In this document: one piece after another, positions 54,993-64,000 of the stretch
How the letters are laid out: the number at the start of each line of letters is the position of its first letter
Numbering within the stretch: position 1 is the first letter of the stretch
Assembly: GCF_014205015.1 (NCBI RefSeq)
Contig: NZ_JACHMO010000001.1
Location: 5,704,001 to 5,768,000 of the forward strand
Length of the DNA stretch: 64,000 bases
Direction of reading: 5' to 3'
From: Saccharothrix ecbatanensis
GTDB taxonomy: Bacteria > Actinomycetota > Actinomycetes > Mycobacteriales > Pseudonocardiaceae
Made by a program: the position numbers and the translations under genes
Notes under the pieces: model-generated
The model's database searches: none
The model's input: the letters and a program-made list of their open reading frames with translations, nothing else
What the model was told of the DNA's origin: nothing

Positions 54993-56357
54993 TCAGCCGG
55001 TCAGCTTCAGCACGGCCTCGGTGAACGCCTGCCCGCGATGGGCGTAGTCGCTGAACATGTCCATCGACGCCGCCGCCGGGGCCAGCACGACCGCGTCCCC
55101 GTCCTGAGCCATCGAACGGGCAGCGCGCACGGCGTTTTCCATGGCAGCGTCAGACGCGTCATCCAGCACCGCCACCGGCACTGACGGCGCGTGCCTGGCC
55201 AACGCCGAAGCGATCACCTCGCGGTCCGCCCCGATCACCACCGCACCACGCAGCCGATGCCCTTCCGAGCGCACCAACTCGTCCACCGACGCACCCTTGA
55301 GCAACCCGCCGGCCACCCACACCACACGCTCGTGCGACCGCAACGACGCCGCAGCAGCATGAGGATTCGTGGCCTTCGAGTCGTTCACGTACGAAACCCC
55401 ACCGGCCGTCGCCACCAGCACCGCCCGATGCGCCCCCGGCCGGAACTCGCGCAACCCACGTGCCACCGCCGAAGCGGGAACGCCGTGCGCACGGGCCAAA
55501 GCCGCAGCAGCCAGGGCATCCGCGATCCCGGGAGGCCCACCAGGCCGAACGTCGTCCGCCGGCAGCAACACCGTGTCCGAAGCCCCGAACGCCCGGTCCA
55601 CCAACTGCCCGTCGTGGACCCCGAGCTGACCTTCCTCCGGCGACCCCAGCGTGAACCCGATGTGCGCCCGAGCCGACGACCGCGCCAACAGCCGCGCCAC
55701 CACCGGGTCGTCCACCCCGCCGATCCCGACCTCACCGGTCAGCACACCGGCCTTCGCCGCCGCGTACGCCTCGAACGTCCCGTGCCAGTCCAAGTGGTCC
55801 TCGGCCAGGTTCAGCAGCACCCCGGCGAACGGCCGCACGGATGGCGACCAGTGCAGCTGGAAGCTCGACAACTCCACCGCCAGCACCCGACGCCCGGCCA
55901 GCAACGCGTCCACCACCGGCAACCCCACGTTGCCGCACGCGACCGCGTCGAGCCCCGCCGCGCGCAGGATCGACTCCAGCATCCCGACGGTCGTCGTCTT
56001 GCCGTTCGTCCCGGTCACCGCGAGCCACGTCGGCGGGTCGGCCAGTTCCATGCCCATCCGCCAGGCCAGCTCGACCTCGCCGATCACCTCGACGCCCGCC
56101 GCCGCGGCCGCCACCAGCAACGGGCTGGACGGGCGCCAACCGGGGCTGGTCACGACCAAGTCGGTCCCCGGCGGCGGCGCGACCAAGCCGGGCACCAGCG
56201 TCACGCCGGGCAGCAGCTGCTCCAGCGCGGCGAGGTTGTCGGCCGAACCGTCGGTCACCGTCACCACGGCGTCCGCCGCCAGCAACGCCTCCGCCGCGGA
56301 CCGGCCGGTCACCCCGGCGCCGGCGACCAGGACGTGACGACCTGAGAGGAATCCCAT
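54993..56357 (-). CDS. murD: UDP-N-acetylmuramoylalanine--D-glutamate ligase
   Basis: Adds D-Glu to UDP-MurNAc-L-Ala. 454 aa: N-terminal HVLVAGAGVTGRSAAEALLA, ATP loop GTNGKTTT at 116-123, ELSSFQL, NLAEDHLDWHG, VNDSKATNPHAA and the C-terminal APAAASMDMFSDYAHRGQAF. The ATG at 56357 is 2 nt after the mraY stop. Its downstream side opens onto the inserted XRE block instead of ftsW. Confidence 0.96.
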   Translation of the reverse strand: MGFLSGRHVLVAGAGVTGRSAAEALLAADAVVTVTDGSADNLAALEQLLPGVTLVPGLVAPPPGTDLVVTSPGWRPSSPLLVAAAAAGVEVIGEVELAWRMGMELADPPTWLAVTGTNGKTTTVGMLESILRAAGLDAVACGNVGLPVVDALLAGRRVLAVELSSFQLHWSPSVRPFAGVLLNLAEDHLDWHGTFEAYAAAKAGVLTGEVGIGGVDDPVVARLLARSSARAHIGFTLGSPEEGQLGVHDGQLVDRAFGASDTVLLPADDVRPGGPPGIADALAAAALARAHGVPASAVARGLREFRPGAHRAVLVATAGGVSYVNDSKATNPHAAAASLRSHERVVWVAGGLLKGASVDELVRSEGHRLRGAVVIGADREVIASALARHAPSVPVAVLDDASDAAMENAVRAARSMAQDGDAVVLAPAAASMDMFSDYAHRGQAFTEAVLKLTG

Positions 56358-56359
56358 GG

Positions 56360-57448
56360 TCAGCTCTCGACCGCGGTCAGCCACTCGCTGTAGAACAGGC
56401 CGAGCCCGAGCATGCAGCACATGCCCGCGAGCAGCCAGAACCGGATGATCACCGTGGTTTCGGCCCAGCCGGCGAGTTCGAAGTGGTGGTGGAACGGCGC
56501 CATTCGGAACAGCCGCCGCCGTGACGTGCGGAAGACCGCGACCTGCAACACCACCGACAGCGCCTCGACCACGAACAGACCGCCGATGACGACCATCAGC
56601 AGCTCGGTGCGGGTGGTGATGGCCAGACCGGCCACCAGACCGCCCAGCGCGAGCGAGCCCGTGTCACCCATGAAGATCTTGGCGGGCGCGGCGTTCCACC
56701 ACAGGAAGCCGATGCAGCCGGCCATCGCGGCGGCGGCGACCACGGCCAGGTCCAGCGGGTCGCGCACGTCGTAGCAGCCGGCCACGAGCAGGTTGGAGCA
56801 GTTGTAGCGGAACTGCCAGAAGCTGATCACCACGTAGGTGCCGAGCACCATCGCGGACGTGCCGCCGGCCAGACCGTCCAGGCCGTCGGTCAGGTTCACC
56901 GCGTTCGACCAGGCGCTGATCGCGGCGTAGCAGAACACCACGAAACCGACGACGCCGAACGACACCACGGAGATGTCGCGCACGAACGACAGGTTCACGG
57001 ACGCGGGCGTGTACCCGTCCTTGTTCGGGAACTGGATGACCAGCACCGCGAAGATGATCGTGGCGAGGAACTGGCCGACGAGCTTCGCGGTCTTGTTCAG
57101 GCCCAGGTTGCGCTGCTTGCGGATCTTGATGAAGTCGTCCAGGAAGCCCACGAGGCCGAGCGACGTGGTCAGCATCAGCACCAGCAGGCCGGACGCGCTG
57201 GGCGTCTGCTCCTGCGCGGACGCCGACATGGAGTTCACCAGGTGCGAACCGAGGTAGCCCGCCCACATCGCGACCAGGATCGCGACGCCGCCCATGGTGG
57301 GCGTGCCGCGCTTGGTCTTGTGGCTCTGCGGGCCCTCTTCGCGGATCTCCTGGCCGAAACCCTGCCGGGAGAAGACTTTGATCAGGTACGGCGTCAGCAT
57401 GATCGACGCGATCAGCGCGATGGCCGCCGCGATGAGGATGCTCTTCAC
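56360..57448 (-). CDS. mraY: Phospho-N-acetylmuramoyl-pentapeptide transferase
   Basis: Makes lipid I from UDP-MurNAc-pentapeptide and undecaprenyl phosphate. 362 aa, 10 membrane helices: [17 protein letters not shown] (catalytic DD pair near 104), [29 protein letters not shown] and the HHHFE loop. The GTG at 57448 overlaps the murF stop (GTGA) and has GGAGG upstream. Confidence 0.97.
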   Translation of the reverse strand: MKSILIAAAIALIASIMLTPYLIKVFSRQGFGQEIREEGPQSHKTKRGTPTMGGVAILVAMWAGYLGSHLVNSMSASAQEQTPSASGLLVLMLTTSLGLVGFLDDFIKIRKQRNLGLNKTAKLVGQFLATIIFAVLVIQFPNKDGYTPASVNLSFVRDISVVSFGVVGFVVFCYAAISAWSNAVNLTDGLDGLAGGTSAMVLGTYVVISFWQFRYNCSNLLVAGCYDVRDPLDLAVVAAAAMAGCIGFLWWNAAPAKIFMGDTGSLALGGLVAGLAITTRTELLMVVIGGLFVVEALSVVLQVAVFRTSRRRLFRMAPFHHHFELAGWAETTVIIRFWLLAGMCCMLGLGLFYSEWLTAVES

Positions 57449-58905
57449 TTGCTGACCGCCTCCAGGAGAGCCTCGGCAACCCGCCACAGGCCGTATGAGT
57501 TGGATGCCTTCACCAGGACGACGTCACCGGGCCGCACCTGGTCGCGCAGCAGCTCGACGGCCGCCGTCACGTCGGGCACCAAAATCGCTTCTTCTCCCCA
57601 TGATCCTTCCAGGTGCGCCCCCTGCTGCATCGCTCGGGCGTCCTGACCGACCACGACCAGCTTGTTGATGTCCAAGCGGACCGCGAGCCGTCCGATCTCG
57701 TCGTGCGCGCGGATCGAATCCGCACCCAATTCGGCCATCGGGCCCAGCACCGCCCAGCTCCGGCGGGCGGGCGTGGCGGCCCTGGAGATGGTGGCGAGCG
57801 ACTTCAGGGCCGCGCGCACCGACTCCGGGTTCGCGTTGTACGCGTCGTTGACGATCGTCACACCATCAGGACGTTCGGAGACCGCCATGCGATGCGCGGA
57901 GACCCGTTCGGCGTTGCCGAGGCTCTGCGCGATCTGCTCCGGGGTCGCGCCGAGTTCGAGGGCGATCGCGGCGGCGGTGAGGGCGTTGCCGACCTGGTGC
58001 GGTCCGTGGACGGCGAGCCGGACGGCCGCCTCGCCCTTCGGCGTGACGAGCGTGAAGCGGGCGCGGGCCTGCTCGTCCAGCTCGACGTCCGTCGCGCGGA
58101 CGTGGGCGTTCGGGTGCTCGCCGACCAGCACCACCCTGGCCTTGGTGCGCGGGGCCATGCCCGCGACCAGCGGGTCGTCGGCGTTCAGGACCGCGACGCC
58201 GTCCTCGGGCAGCGCCTCGACCAGCTCGCCCTTGGCCTGGGCGATGCCCTGCCGTGAGCCGAACTCGCCGACGTGGGCGCTGCCGACGTTCAGCACGGCG
58301 CCGACGCGCGGCGGGGCGACCCGGCACAGCTCGGCGATGTGCCCGACGCCCCGGGCGCTGAGCTCCAGCACCAGGAACCGGGTGGTCTCGTCGGCGCGCA
58401 GGGCGGTCCACGGGTGGCCCAGCTCGTTGTTGAACGAGCCGGGCGGCGCGATGGTCGGGCCGAGGGGCGCGAGGACCTGGGCGATGAGGTCCTTGGTGGA
58501 CGTCTTGCCGGACGAGCCGGTCACGCCGATCACGGTCAGGTTTTCGAGCCGGTCCGTGACGTGCCGGGCGAGCCTGGCCAGTGCCGCGAGCACCGCCGCG
58601 CCCGCGCCGTCCGTGTCGCCGGACAGCACGTAGGCCTTGCCGGCGGACTGCTCGACGGGCGGCGCGATGACGGCCGGCGCGTCGACCTCGCGTCCGGCCA
58701 GCACGCCGACCGCACCCTGCGTGACCGCTTGGGCGGCGAAGTCGTGGCCGTCGACGCGTTCACCGGGCAGCGCCACGAACAGGCCGCCGACCGTGACCTT
58801 GCGGGTGTCGAACTCGACGCTGCCGGTGACCACCTCGGCGCCGGTGGCGTTGTGCAGCTTGCCGCCGACCGCCTCGGCGATCTCGGCCAGGCTCAGCTGG
58901 ATCAC
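57445..58905 (-). CDS. murF: UDP-N-acetylmuramoyl-tripeptide--D-alanyl-D-alanine ligase
   Basis: Adds D-Ala-D-Ala to complete the cytoplasmic pentapeptide precursor. 486 aa: [20 protein letters not shown] at the N-terminus, ATP loop GSSGKTST at 130-137, [34 protein letters not shown] and [12 protein letters not shown] at the C-terminus. It overlaps murE and mraY by four bases each. Confidence 0.97.
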   Translation of the reverse strand: MIQLSLAEIAEAVGGKLHNATGAEVVTGSVEFDTRKVTVGGLFVALPGERVDGHDFAAQAVTQGAVGVLAGREVDAPAVIAPPVEQSAGKAYVLSGDTDGAGAAVLAALARLARHVTDRLENLTVIGVTGSSGKTSTKDLIAQVLAPLGPTIAPPGSFNNELGHPWTALRADETTRFLVLELSARGVGHIAELCRVAPPRVGAVLNVGSAHVGEFGSRQGIAQAKGELVEALPEDGVAVLNADDPLVAGMAPRTKARVVLVGEHPNAHVRATDVELDEQARARFTLVTPKGEAAVRLAVHGPHQVGNALTAAAIALELGATPEQIAQSLGNAERVSAHRMAVSERPDGVTIVNDAYNANPESVRAALKSLATISRAATPARRSWAVLGPMAELGADSIRAHDEIGRLAVRLDINKLVVVGQDARAMQQGAHLEGSWGEEAILVPDVTAAVELLRDQVRPGDVVLVKASNSYGLWRVAEALLEAVSK

Positions 58906-60506
58906 TTGACGGCTCCCCGGATCGCGTTCGTCAGTGCGTCCACGTCGGAGAACGGGTGCACGACGCCCGCGACCTCCTGGCCGGTCTCGTGGCCCTTGCC
59001 CGCGATCACGACGACGTCGCCGGCGCGTGCGAGGGACACGGCGTGCTCGATGGCGCCGCGGCGGTCGCCGATCTCCACGACCTCGCCGCGTTCGTCGTCC
59101 GGCACGGCCAGCGCGCCGCGCAGCATCGCCGCCCGGATCTCCGCCGGGTCCTCGCTGCGCGGGTTGTCGTCGGTGACGACCAGGACGTCGCTGCGCCGGG
59201 CCGCCTCCTCGCCCATCAGTGGCCGCTTGGCCGTGTCACGGTCCCCGCCGCAGCCCAGGACGGTGATGATCCGGCCGGTGGCACGGGCGCGGACCGCGTC
59301 GAGGGCGAGCGCGACGGCCGCGGGCTTGTGCGAGTAGTCCACGACTGCGGTGAAGCCCTGGCCTTCGTCGATGCGCTGCATCCGGCCGGGGACCTGGACG
59401 TTCTTCAAGCCTTCGCGGATGGCCTCGGTCGGGACGCCCTGGGAGTGCAGGCAGGCGATCGCGAGGAGGGCGTTGGCGACGTTGAAGTCGCCGGGGAGGC
59501 TGAGCTCGACGTCGATCGTGACGCCGTCCGGGCCGTGCGCGGTGAACGCCTGCTCGCCGGTCGCGGACACGGTGACGTCGGCGGACGTCCAGTCGGCCGG
59601 TTTCGTCGTGGCGACCGTGACGGTGTGGTCCTTGACCAGCCGGGGACCCCACTCGCCGTCCACGCAGACCACTTCGGTGTGGGCCCGGCCGTCGAACAGC
59701 TCGGCCTTGGTCCGGAAGTAGTCCTCCATGTCGGGGTGGAAGTCCAGGTGGTCCTGGGAGAGGTTGGTGAACGCGCCGATGGAGAACCCGACGCCGCCGA
59801 CCCGGCCGAGGCGCAGCGCGTGGCTGGAGACCTCCATGGTGACGTCCGTGGTGCCGCATTCGAGCATCACGGCCAGCAGGGCTTGCAGGTCAGGGGCCTC
59901 GGGCGTGGTGAGGGCGCTGTCCAGCCGGCGACCGGCGACGCGCGTCTCGACCGTGCCGATGAGCCCCGTGGCGCGACCGGCCGCCCGGAGCACCGAGTCG
60001 ATCATGTAGCTGGTGGTGGTCTTGCCGGACGTGCCGGTGACGCCCCACACGTTCAGCCTGGTCGACGGGTGACCGTAGACGCGGGACGCGAGGTGCCCGA
60101 GCACGGCGCGCGGGTCCGGGTGCACCAGCACGGGCACCCCGTGGACCTTCTCCGCGCCCTCCGCGTCGGTCAGCACGGCCACCGCGCCGTTCTCCACGGC
60201 TTGGGCGGCGAAGTCGGCGCCGTGCACGCGTGTGCCCGGCAATGCGGCGAACAGGTCTCCCGGTCGGACGTGCTGGGCGCGCAACGTCACGCCGCCGACC
60301 TGGACATGTGCCCGGTCGGGAGCGGTCAGGTGCGCGTCGACCGTCGTGGCGAGTTCGGACACGGCGACGGGCTGGGTGCGGGAAGGGCGAGGCGGAGCGG
60401 TCGCGACCTTGCCCCCTAGCTTGGCAGGCACGCGCGGAAGGCTACCGGCGTACGGAGAGTGGTCGCCCGGCACGTCCACTCCGGACCGGTGCCGAGGGTT
60501 CGTCAC
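58902..60506 (-). CDS. murE: UDP-MurNAc-L-Ala-D-Glu--meso-diaminopimelate ligase
   Basis: Adds the third residue of the stem peptide. 534 aa: LRAQHVRPGDLFAALPGTRV, ATP loop GVTGTSGKTTTSYM, TTPEAPDLQALL, SHALRLGRVGG, and DNPRSEDP, the motif specific for meso-diaminopimelate rather than lysine. The start is uncertain: GTG at 60506 (VTNPRHRSG) or GTG at 60515, both after a GGGGGAGGGG stretch. The 232 nt between it and ftsI hold no gene that I can support, only a weak TAGGAC -10-like element. Confidence 0.95.
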   Translation of the reverse strand: MTNPRHRSGVDVPGDHSPYAGSLPRVPAKLGGKVATAPPRPSRTQPVAVSELATTVDAHLTAPDRAHVQVGGVTLRAQHVRPGDLFAALPGTRVHGADFAAQAVENGAVAVLTDAEGAEKVHGVPVLVHPDPRAVLGHLASRVYGHPSTRLNVWGVTGTSGKTTTSYMIDSVLRAAGRATGLIGTVETRVAGRRLDSALTTPEAPDLQALLAVMLECGTTDVTMEVSSHALRLGRVGGVGFSIGAFTNLSQDHLDFHPDMEDYFRTKAELFDGRAHTEVVCVDGEWGPRLVKDHTVTVATTKPADWTSADVTVSATGEQAFTAHGPDGVTIDVELSLPGDFNVANALLAIACLHSQGVPTEAIREGLKNVQVPGRMQRIDEGQGFTAVVDYSHKPAAVALALDAVRARATGRIITVLGCGGDRDTAKRPLMGEEAARRSDVLVVTDDNPRSEDPAEIRAAMLRGALAVPDDERGEVVEIGDRRGAIEHAVSLARAGDVVVIAGKGHETGQEVAGVVHPFSDVDALTNAIRGAVK

Positions 60507-60738
60507 AACCTCCACCCCCTCCCCCGGTCGGCACGGCCGGATGCGGTCGAGCGGGCAACACGCCTGCCCACGCGGGCCTCGTCGTGGCCCGACGCGGGTC
60601 CTACGGTGGCAGTCTTGCGGAAGTTCGGCTGGAGGGCCGACGCGGGCACCAGGGCAGGTGCAACGCGCGCCCACCACCCGCGGTGCCGCCAAGGCCACTG
60701 TGGAAGCCGCGCCCGCCCGGATCACCGCACCTACCGGC

Positions 60739-62628
60739 TCACAGCACCAGCGGCACGATCGGGCTCTGCTCGGCGGACAACGGCACCTGGTAGCGCTGCG
60801 ACAGGTACGACGCGATGTCGTGGAACAGCGGCGCGGCGGACTGGGGGCCGACGGTCGGGTTGTCCAGCATGATGCCGACGACGAACCTGGGGTTGTCGGC
60901 GGGCAGGATGCCGGCGAACGTGATCCAGTGCTGGGAGTTGCTGTAGCAGCCGCACTTGGCGTCGATCTGCTGCGCCGTCCCCGTCTTCCCGCTGATCTGG
61001 TAGCCGGGCAGTGCCGCCGACGGCCCGGTGCCGGTCTGCCCCGGCGCGTTCTGCACCACCGCCCGGAACATCTCCCGCACCGTCTTCGCCGTCTGCGGGG
61101 ACACGACCCGCTCGCTCTGCGGCGGCCCCATCTCCTTGCGACTGCCATCGGCCGACACCTCGGCCCGCACGATCCGCGGCGGGATGCGCACGCCGTCGTT
61201 CGCGATCGCCTGGTACATCCCGGTCATCTGGAGCAGCGTCATGTTCAGGCCCTGCCCGATCGGCAGGTTGCCGAACGTCGACCCGGACCACTGGTTGAGC
61301 GGCGGCACGAACCCCGGTTCCTCACCGGGCAGGCCGGACTGCGTCCGCTCGCCCAGCCCGAACTTCCGCAGCATGTCGTAGTACCGGTCCCGCCCGATCT
61401 CCTGCGCCGCCATCAGCGTGCCGACGTTGGAGGACTTCGCGAACACGCCGGTGAACGTCATGTCCAGCCGACCGTGCGGCCAGGCGTCCCCGACCACCCG
61501 GTCGGCGACCTTGATGCTGTCGTCCACCTGGAGCACGCTGTCCGGCTGGAACACGCCGTCCTCGATGGCCGTCGCGGCGGTCACGATCTTGTTCACCGAA
61601 CCCGGCTCGAACACCGACGTGACGGCGATGTTCCGCAACTGGTCCTCGGAGGCCTTGCCGAAGTCGTACGGGTCGAACGTCTTGTCGTTGGCCATCGCCA
61701 GGATCTCGCCGGTCCGGCGGTCGAGCACCACCGCGGACCCGCTGCGTGCCGCGCTCTTGGCCGTGTAGTCCTTCACCATGCGCTGCAACGCGTACTGCGT
61801 GTCCACGTCCAACGTCAGTTCGAGGCTCTTACCGGGTGTGGCGGCGGCCAGTTCACGCGATCGCCCCGGCCCCGGGATGACGACGTTGTTGCCCTGCATG
61901 GTGTCCACGACCCGGCGCCCGTTGCTGCCGGCGAGCAGGTTGTCCTGCGCGTTCTCCAACCCCAGCAGGCCGTGCGTAGCGGGCGGCTCCTTGTCCCGGC
62001 GCCAGTTCGCCGCGCCGACGATGTTCGAGGCCAGCTCGCCGTTCGGGTAGACCCGCACGGCCCGGTACTCGGACCCGATGTCGGCGTACTTCTCCGTGAT
62101 GACGGCGGCCTTGCCCGGATCGACGTTGTCGACCAGCTCGATGTACGTGGTGTCCTTGGACAGCTTGGCGAGGATGGTGTCCCGGTCGGTCTTCTGCCCG
62201 TTGACCTCGCGGCCGAGCGTCTGCTCGATGAACCCCGCGATGGCCGCGACCCGGTCCTCGAAGCTGCCGATCTCCGGCTTGGCCTCCAGCTCCTCGGCCC
62301 ACGTCTGGCGCATCAGCTGGGGCACGGCGTAGAGCGCCCGCGCCTCGACGCTGAACGCCAGCTGCTTGCCGTTGCGGTCGAGGATCGAGCCGCGCGCGGC
62401 CGGGATGTCGATGGGCGTGGCGCGCTGCCGCTCGGCTCGCGCGGACAGCGCCTCCGCCTGGAAGCCCTGGACGTGCACGAGCTTGATGCCCGCGGCGACC
62501 AGCGCGCCCACCAGCAGCAGCCGGCCGACCGTGAGGCGGACCCGGCTGTTGCCGCGCCGTCGTTTGGGGGCGGGCCCCCGGACGGACAACGGGCGTCGCA
62601 CGGGCCTGCCCCGGCTGGGCCCCGGCAT
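60739..62628 (-). CDS. ftsI: FtsI / PBP3 septal transpeptidase (class B PBP)
   Basis: Cross-links septal peptidoglycan with FtsW. 629 aa: basic cytoplasmic tail, one membrane helix (VGRLLLVGALVAAGIKLVHV, about 34-53), dimerisation domain with RGSILDRNGKQLA, and the transpeptidase motifs SVNK (S344-K347), SSN (399-401) and KTGT (548-551). An extra CGCYSN segment follows KTGT, seen in actinobacterial homologues. The ATG at 62628 overlaps the ftsL stop (TGATG) and has AGGAGG upstream. Confidence 0.96.
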   Translation of the reverse strand: MPGPSRGRPVRRPLSVRGPAPKRRRGNSRVRLTVGRLLLVGALVAAGIKLVHVQGFQAEALSARAERQRATPIDIPAARGSILDRNGKQLAFSVEARALYAVPQLMRQTWAEELEAKPEIGSFEDRVAAIAGFIEQTLGREVNGQKTDRDTILAKLSKDTTYIELVDNVDPGKAAVITEKYADIGSEYRAVRVYPNGELASNIVGAANWRRDKEPPATHGLLGLENAQDNLLAGSNGRRVVDTMQGNNVVIPGPGRSRELAAATPGKSLELTLDVDTQYALQRMVKDYTAKSAARSGSAVVLDRRTGEILAMANDKTFDPYDFGKASEDQLRNIAVTSVFEPGSVNKIVTAATAIEDGVFQPDSVLQVDDSIKVADRVVGDAWPHGRLDMTFTGVFAKSSNVGTLMAAQEIGRDRYYDMLRKFGLGERTQSGLPGEEPGFVPPLNQWSGSTFGNLPIGQGLNMTLLQMTGMYQAIANDGVRIPPRIVRAEVSADGSRKEMGPPQSERVVSPQTAKTVREMFRAVVQNAPGQTGTGPSAALPGYQISGKTGTAQQIDAKCGCYSNSQHWITFAGILPADNPRFVVGIMLDNPTVGPQSAAPLFHDIASYLSQRYQVPLSAEQSPIVPLVL

Positions 62629-63347
62629 CACTGACCTCCTGGTACCGGCTGTCCCGCGGGATTCGGCCCGGCCTGCTCCGACCCGGCCGGCGGCTGGGTG
62701 GCCTGGCCCTCGGGCGGTGAGACGGCTTGGCCCGCGGGCGGTGAGGCCGCCTGGTCGGGTGGCGTCTGCTGTTGGTTGCCTGGCTGGTTCTGCGCCGGCT
62801 GGTTCTGGGCCGGCGCCTCGACCGGAGGCGCGGCGGACGCGGGCGGCGGTGGCGGCTCGACCGCGGACGGCTTGCCGTACACCTCGACCGTCCCGTCCGG
62901 CAGCTTCCGCAACCTTGCCGGGTCGCCCGCCGGGAGCATCCCCAGCTTCGCCGCGGCCTCGGCCAGGTTCAGCGGCGACTCGGCCAGCGCGACCTCCTGC
63001 CGCAGCTGCTCGACCTGCCGGGCGAGCCGGGTCTCCTCGGCCCGCGCGTCCTGCAACCGGTACGAGTCCGCCGTCGCCTGGGTGGACAGCCACATGATCG
63101 CCGTGATGCCCACGCCGAGCACGACCATCACCATCACCACGAACGGCGCCTTGGGCGCCACCACGGGCTGACGGGTCACCGCCGGACCGCGTGCCGCCGA
63201 ACTGCGCTGCGCCCGCCGCGCGTAGGCGCGCTCCGCCGCCGGCGACCGGCGACGTTCCGCCGGCACGGCCTTCAGCGCGCGCTCACGGGGCTTGGCAGTC
63301 CGGGCCGGGGACGGCACACCGCCGCCGGCCCGTGCCGGTGCGGTCAT
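62628..63347 (-). CDS. ftsL: FtsL-like bitopic division protein with long Pro/Gln tail
   Basis: 239 aa: basic N-terminus (about 65 residues), one membrane helix ([20 protein letters not shown]), a leucine-zipper-like coiled coil ([40 protein letters not shown]), then an extracytoplasmic tail of about 85 residues rich in Pro, Gln, Ala and Gly (PPAGQ/PPEGQ repeats). Position between rsmH and ftsI plus topology identify it as FtsL. It overlaps rsmH by four bases. Confidence 0.85.
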   Translation of the reverse strand: MTAPARAGGGVPSPARTAKPRERALKAVPAERRRSPAAERAYARRAQRSSAARGPAVTRQPVVAPKAPFVVMVMVVLGVGITAIMWLSTQATADSYRLQDARAEETRLARQVEQLRQEVALAESPLNLAEAAAKLGMLPAGDPARLRKLPDGTVEVYGKPSAVEPPPPPASAAPPVEAPAQNQPAQNQPGNQQQTPPDQAASPPAGQAVSPPEGQATQPPAGSEQAGPNPAGQPVPGGQ

Positions 63348-64000
63348 GTCGCCTCCCGGATGCGTTCCGCCGCCCTCAGCCTCACCGAGGCGGCCCTGGG
63401 GTTGTCCGCGATCTCCTGCTCGTTCGCCTGCTCGGCGCCCCTGGTCACCAACCGCAGCTGCGGTCCGTGGCCGGGCAACTCGACCGGCAGGTCCTGCGGC
63501 GACGTGGACGTGGCCAACGCGGTGAACGCCCGCTTGACCATCCGGTCCTCCAGCGACTGGTAGGCCTCCACGACGATCCGCCCGCCCACGGCCAGCACCG
63601 ACAACGCGGCGGGCAGCGCCTGTCGCAGCGACTCCAGCTCTTCGTTCACCTCGATGCGCAACGCCTGGAACGTCCGCTTCGCCGGGTGCCCGCCCGTCCG
63701 CCTGGTCGCCGCCGGCACCACGTCGTACAGCAGCTCAACCAGCCGACCGCTGGTCGTGAACGGCTCGCGCTCGCGTTCCCGCACCACCGCGCCGGCGATC
63801 TTGCGGGCGAACCGCTCCTCGCCGTAGTCGCGCAGGATCCTGGTCAACTCGTTGACCGGGTACGTGTTCAGCACGTCGGCCGCCGTCATCCCGGTGCCCG
63901 CGCTCATCCGCATGTCCAGCGGCGAGTCCTTGGAGTACGCGAACCCGCGCTCCTCGGCGTCCAGCTGGAGCGAGGACACGCCGAGGTCCATCAGGATCCC
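63344..64000 (-). CDS. rsmH: 16S rRNA m4C1402 methyltransferase (N-terminus beyond window)
   Basis: The C-terminal 218 codons of RsmH (MraW). SAM-binding region [20 protein letters not shown] with SPLDMRM, then [40 protein letters not shown] and VISYQS-equivalent [17 protein letters not shown] identify it. First known gene of the dcw cluster here; the start and the mraZ region lie outside the window. Overlaps ftsL by four bases. Confidence 0.95.
   Translation of the reverse strand, partial: GILMDLGVSSLQLDAEERGFAYSKDSPLDMRMSAGTGMTAADVLNTYPVNELTRILRDYGEERFARKIAGAVVREREREPFTTSGRLVELLYDVVPAATRRTGGHPAKRTFQALRIEVNEELESLRQALPAALSVLAVGGRIVVEAYQSLEDRMVKRAFTALATSTSPQDLPVELPGHGPQLRLVTRGAEQANEQEIADNPRAASVRLRAAERIREAT

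Overview
The window is high-GC actinobacterial chromosome, most likely from the Pseudonocardiaceae (Saccharothrix, Actinosynnema or Lentzea type). This inference rests on very high GC content, a DivIVA/SepF/YggT-containing division cluster, an ileS T-box leader, a SAM-IV riboswitch, an XRE(DUF5753)-DUF397 pair, meso-DAP-type MurE, and many genes whose start codon lies 6-8 nt after a TANNNT -10 box (leaderless transcripts). Almost everything is chromosomal housekeeping DNA. No prophage, insertion sequence, CRISPR array, rRNA or tRNA is visible.

Layout. 1-3.7 kb: the 3' end of a TetR regulator gene is cut off by the window edge, then a histidine operon hisD-hisC-hisB plus a small membrane protein. 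3.7-10.5 kb: a membrane-anchored protein, a secreted zinc carboxypeptidase, a PLP enzyme coupled to an orphan oligopeptide-binding lipoprotein, a nitrilase-family amidohydrolase and a PRC-barrel stress protein. 10.5-15.5 kb: nadABC facing the NAD repressor gene nrtR with a dyad between them, and a LON-domain protein. 15.5-17.8 kb: a type I dehydroquinase, an MFS transporter behind a palindromic operator, and a 32-aa coupled peptide. 17.8-23.9 kb: a biotin region (cytochrome P450-bioA; bioD; bioB-bsaP-DUF2567) with a BioQ-like box in front of the P450 and no bioF. 24-28.5 kb: dnaE and a divergent winged-helix protein. 28.7-38.3 kb: drug MFS, rluD, lspA, a SAM-IV-controlled class V aminotransferase, a cation/proton antiporter, a TetR/SRPBCC divergent pair with a large dyad operator, two overlapping ECF sigma factors and a phosphotransferase. 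38.4-64 kb, all on the minus strand: the division/cell-wall (dcw) cluster and its downstream genes, in transcription order rsmH-ftsL-ftsI-murE-murF-mraY-murD-(insertion)-ftsW-murG-murC-ftsQ-(dinB)-ftsZ-pgeF-yggS-sepF-yggT-divIVA-membrane protein-ileS.

Most notable features. (1) A dispersed family of ~22-23-nt modules with a shared YGTWSGACWC-like core, built into long hairpins or tandem runs at four intergenic sites (337-476, 16227-16317, 28554-28697, 45587-45841). (2) A P450 whose 3' end overlaps bioA behind a BioQ-like box, suggesting a BioI-type pimelate route. (3) An XRE/DUF397/Imm1-like block inserted between murD and ftsW, where the dcw cluster is normally continuous, with short tandem repeats at nearby gene junctions. 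(4) A 26-codon ORF joining lspA to rluD by ATGA overlaps on both sides. (5) A near-perfect 25-bp palindrome over the ftsZ promoter. All functional statements are read from sequence and family knowledge; no database search was possible.
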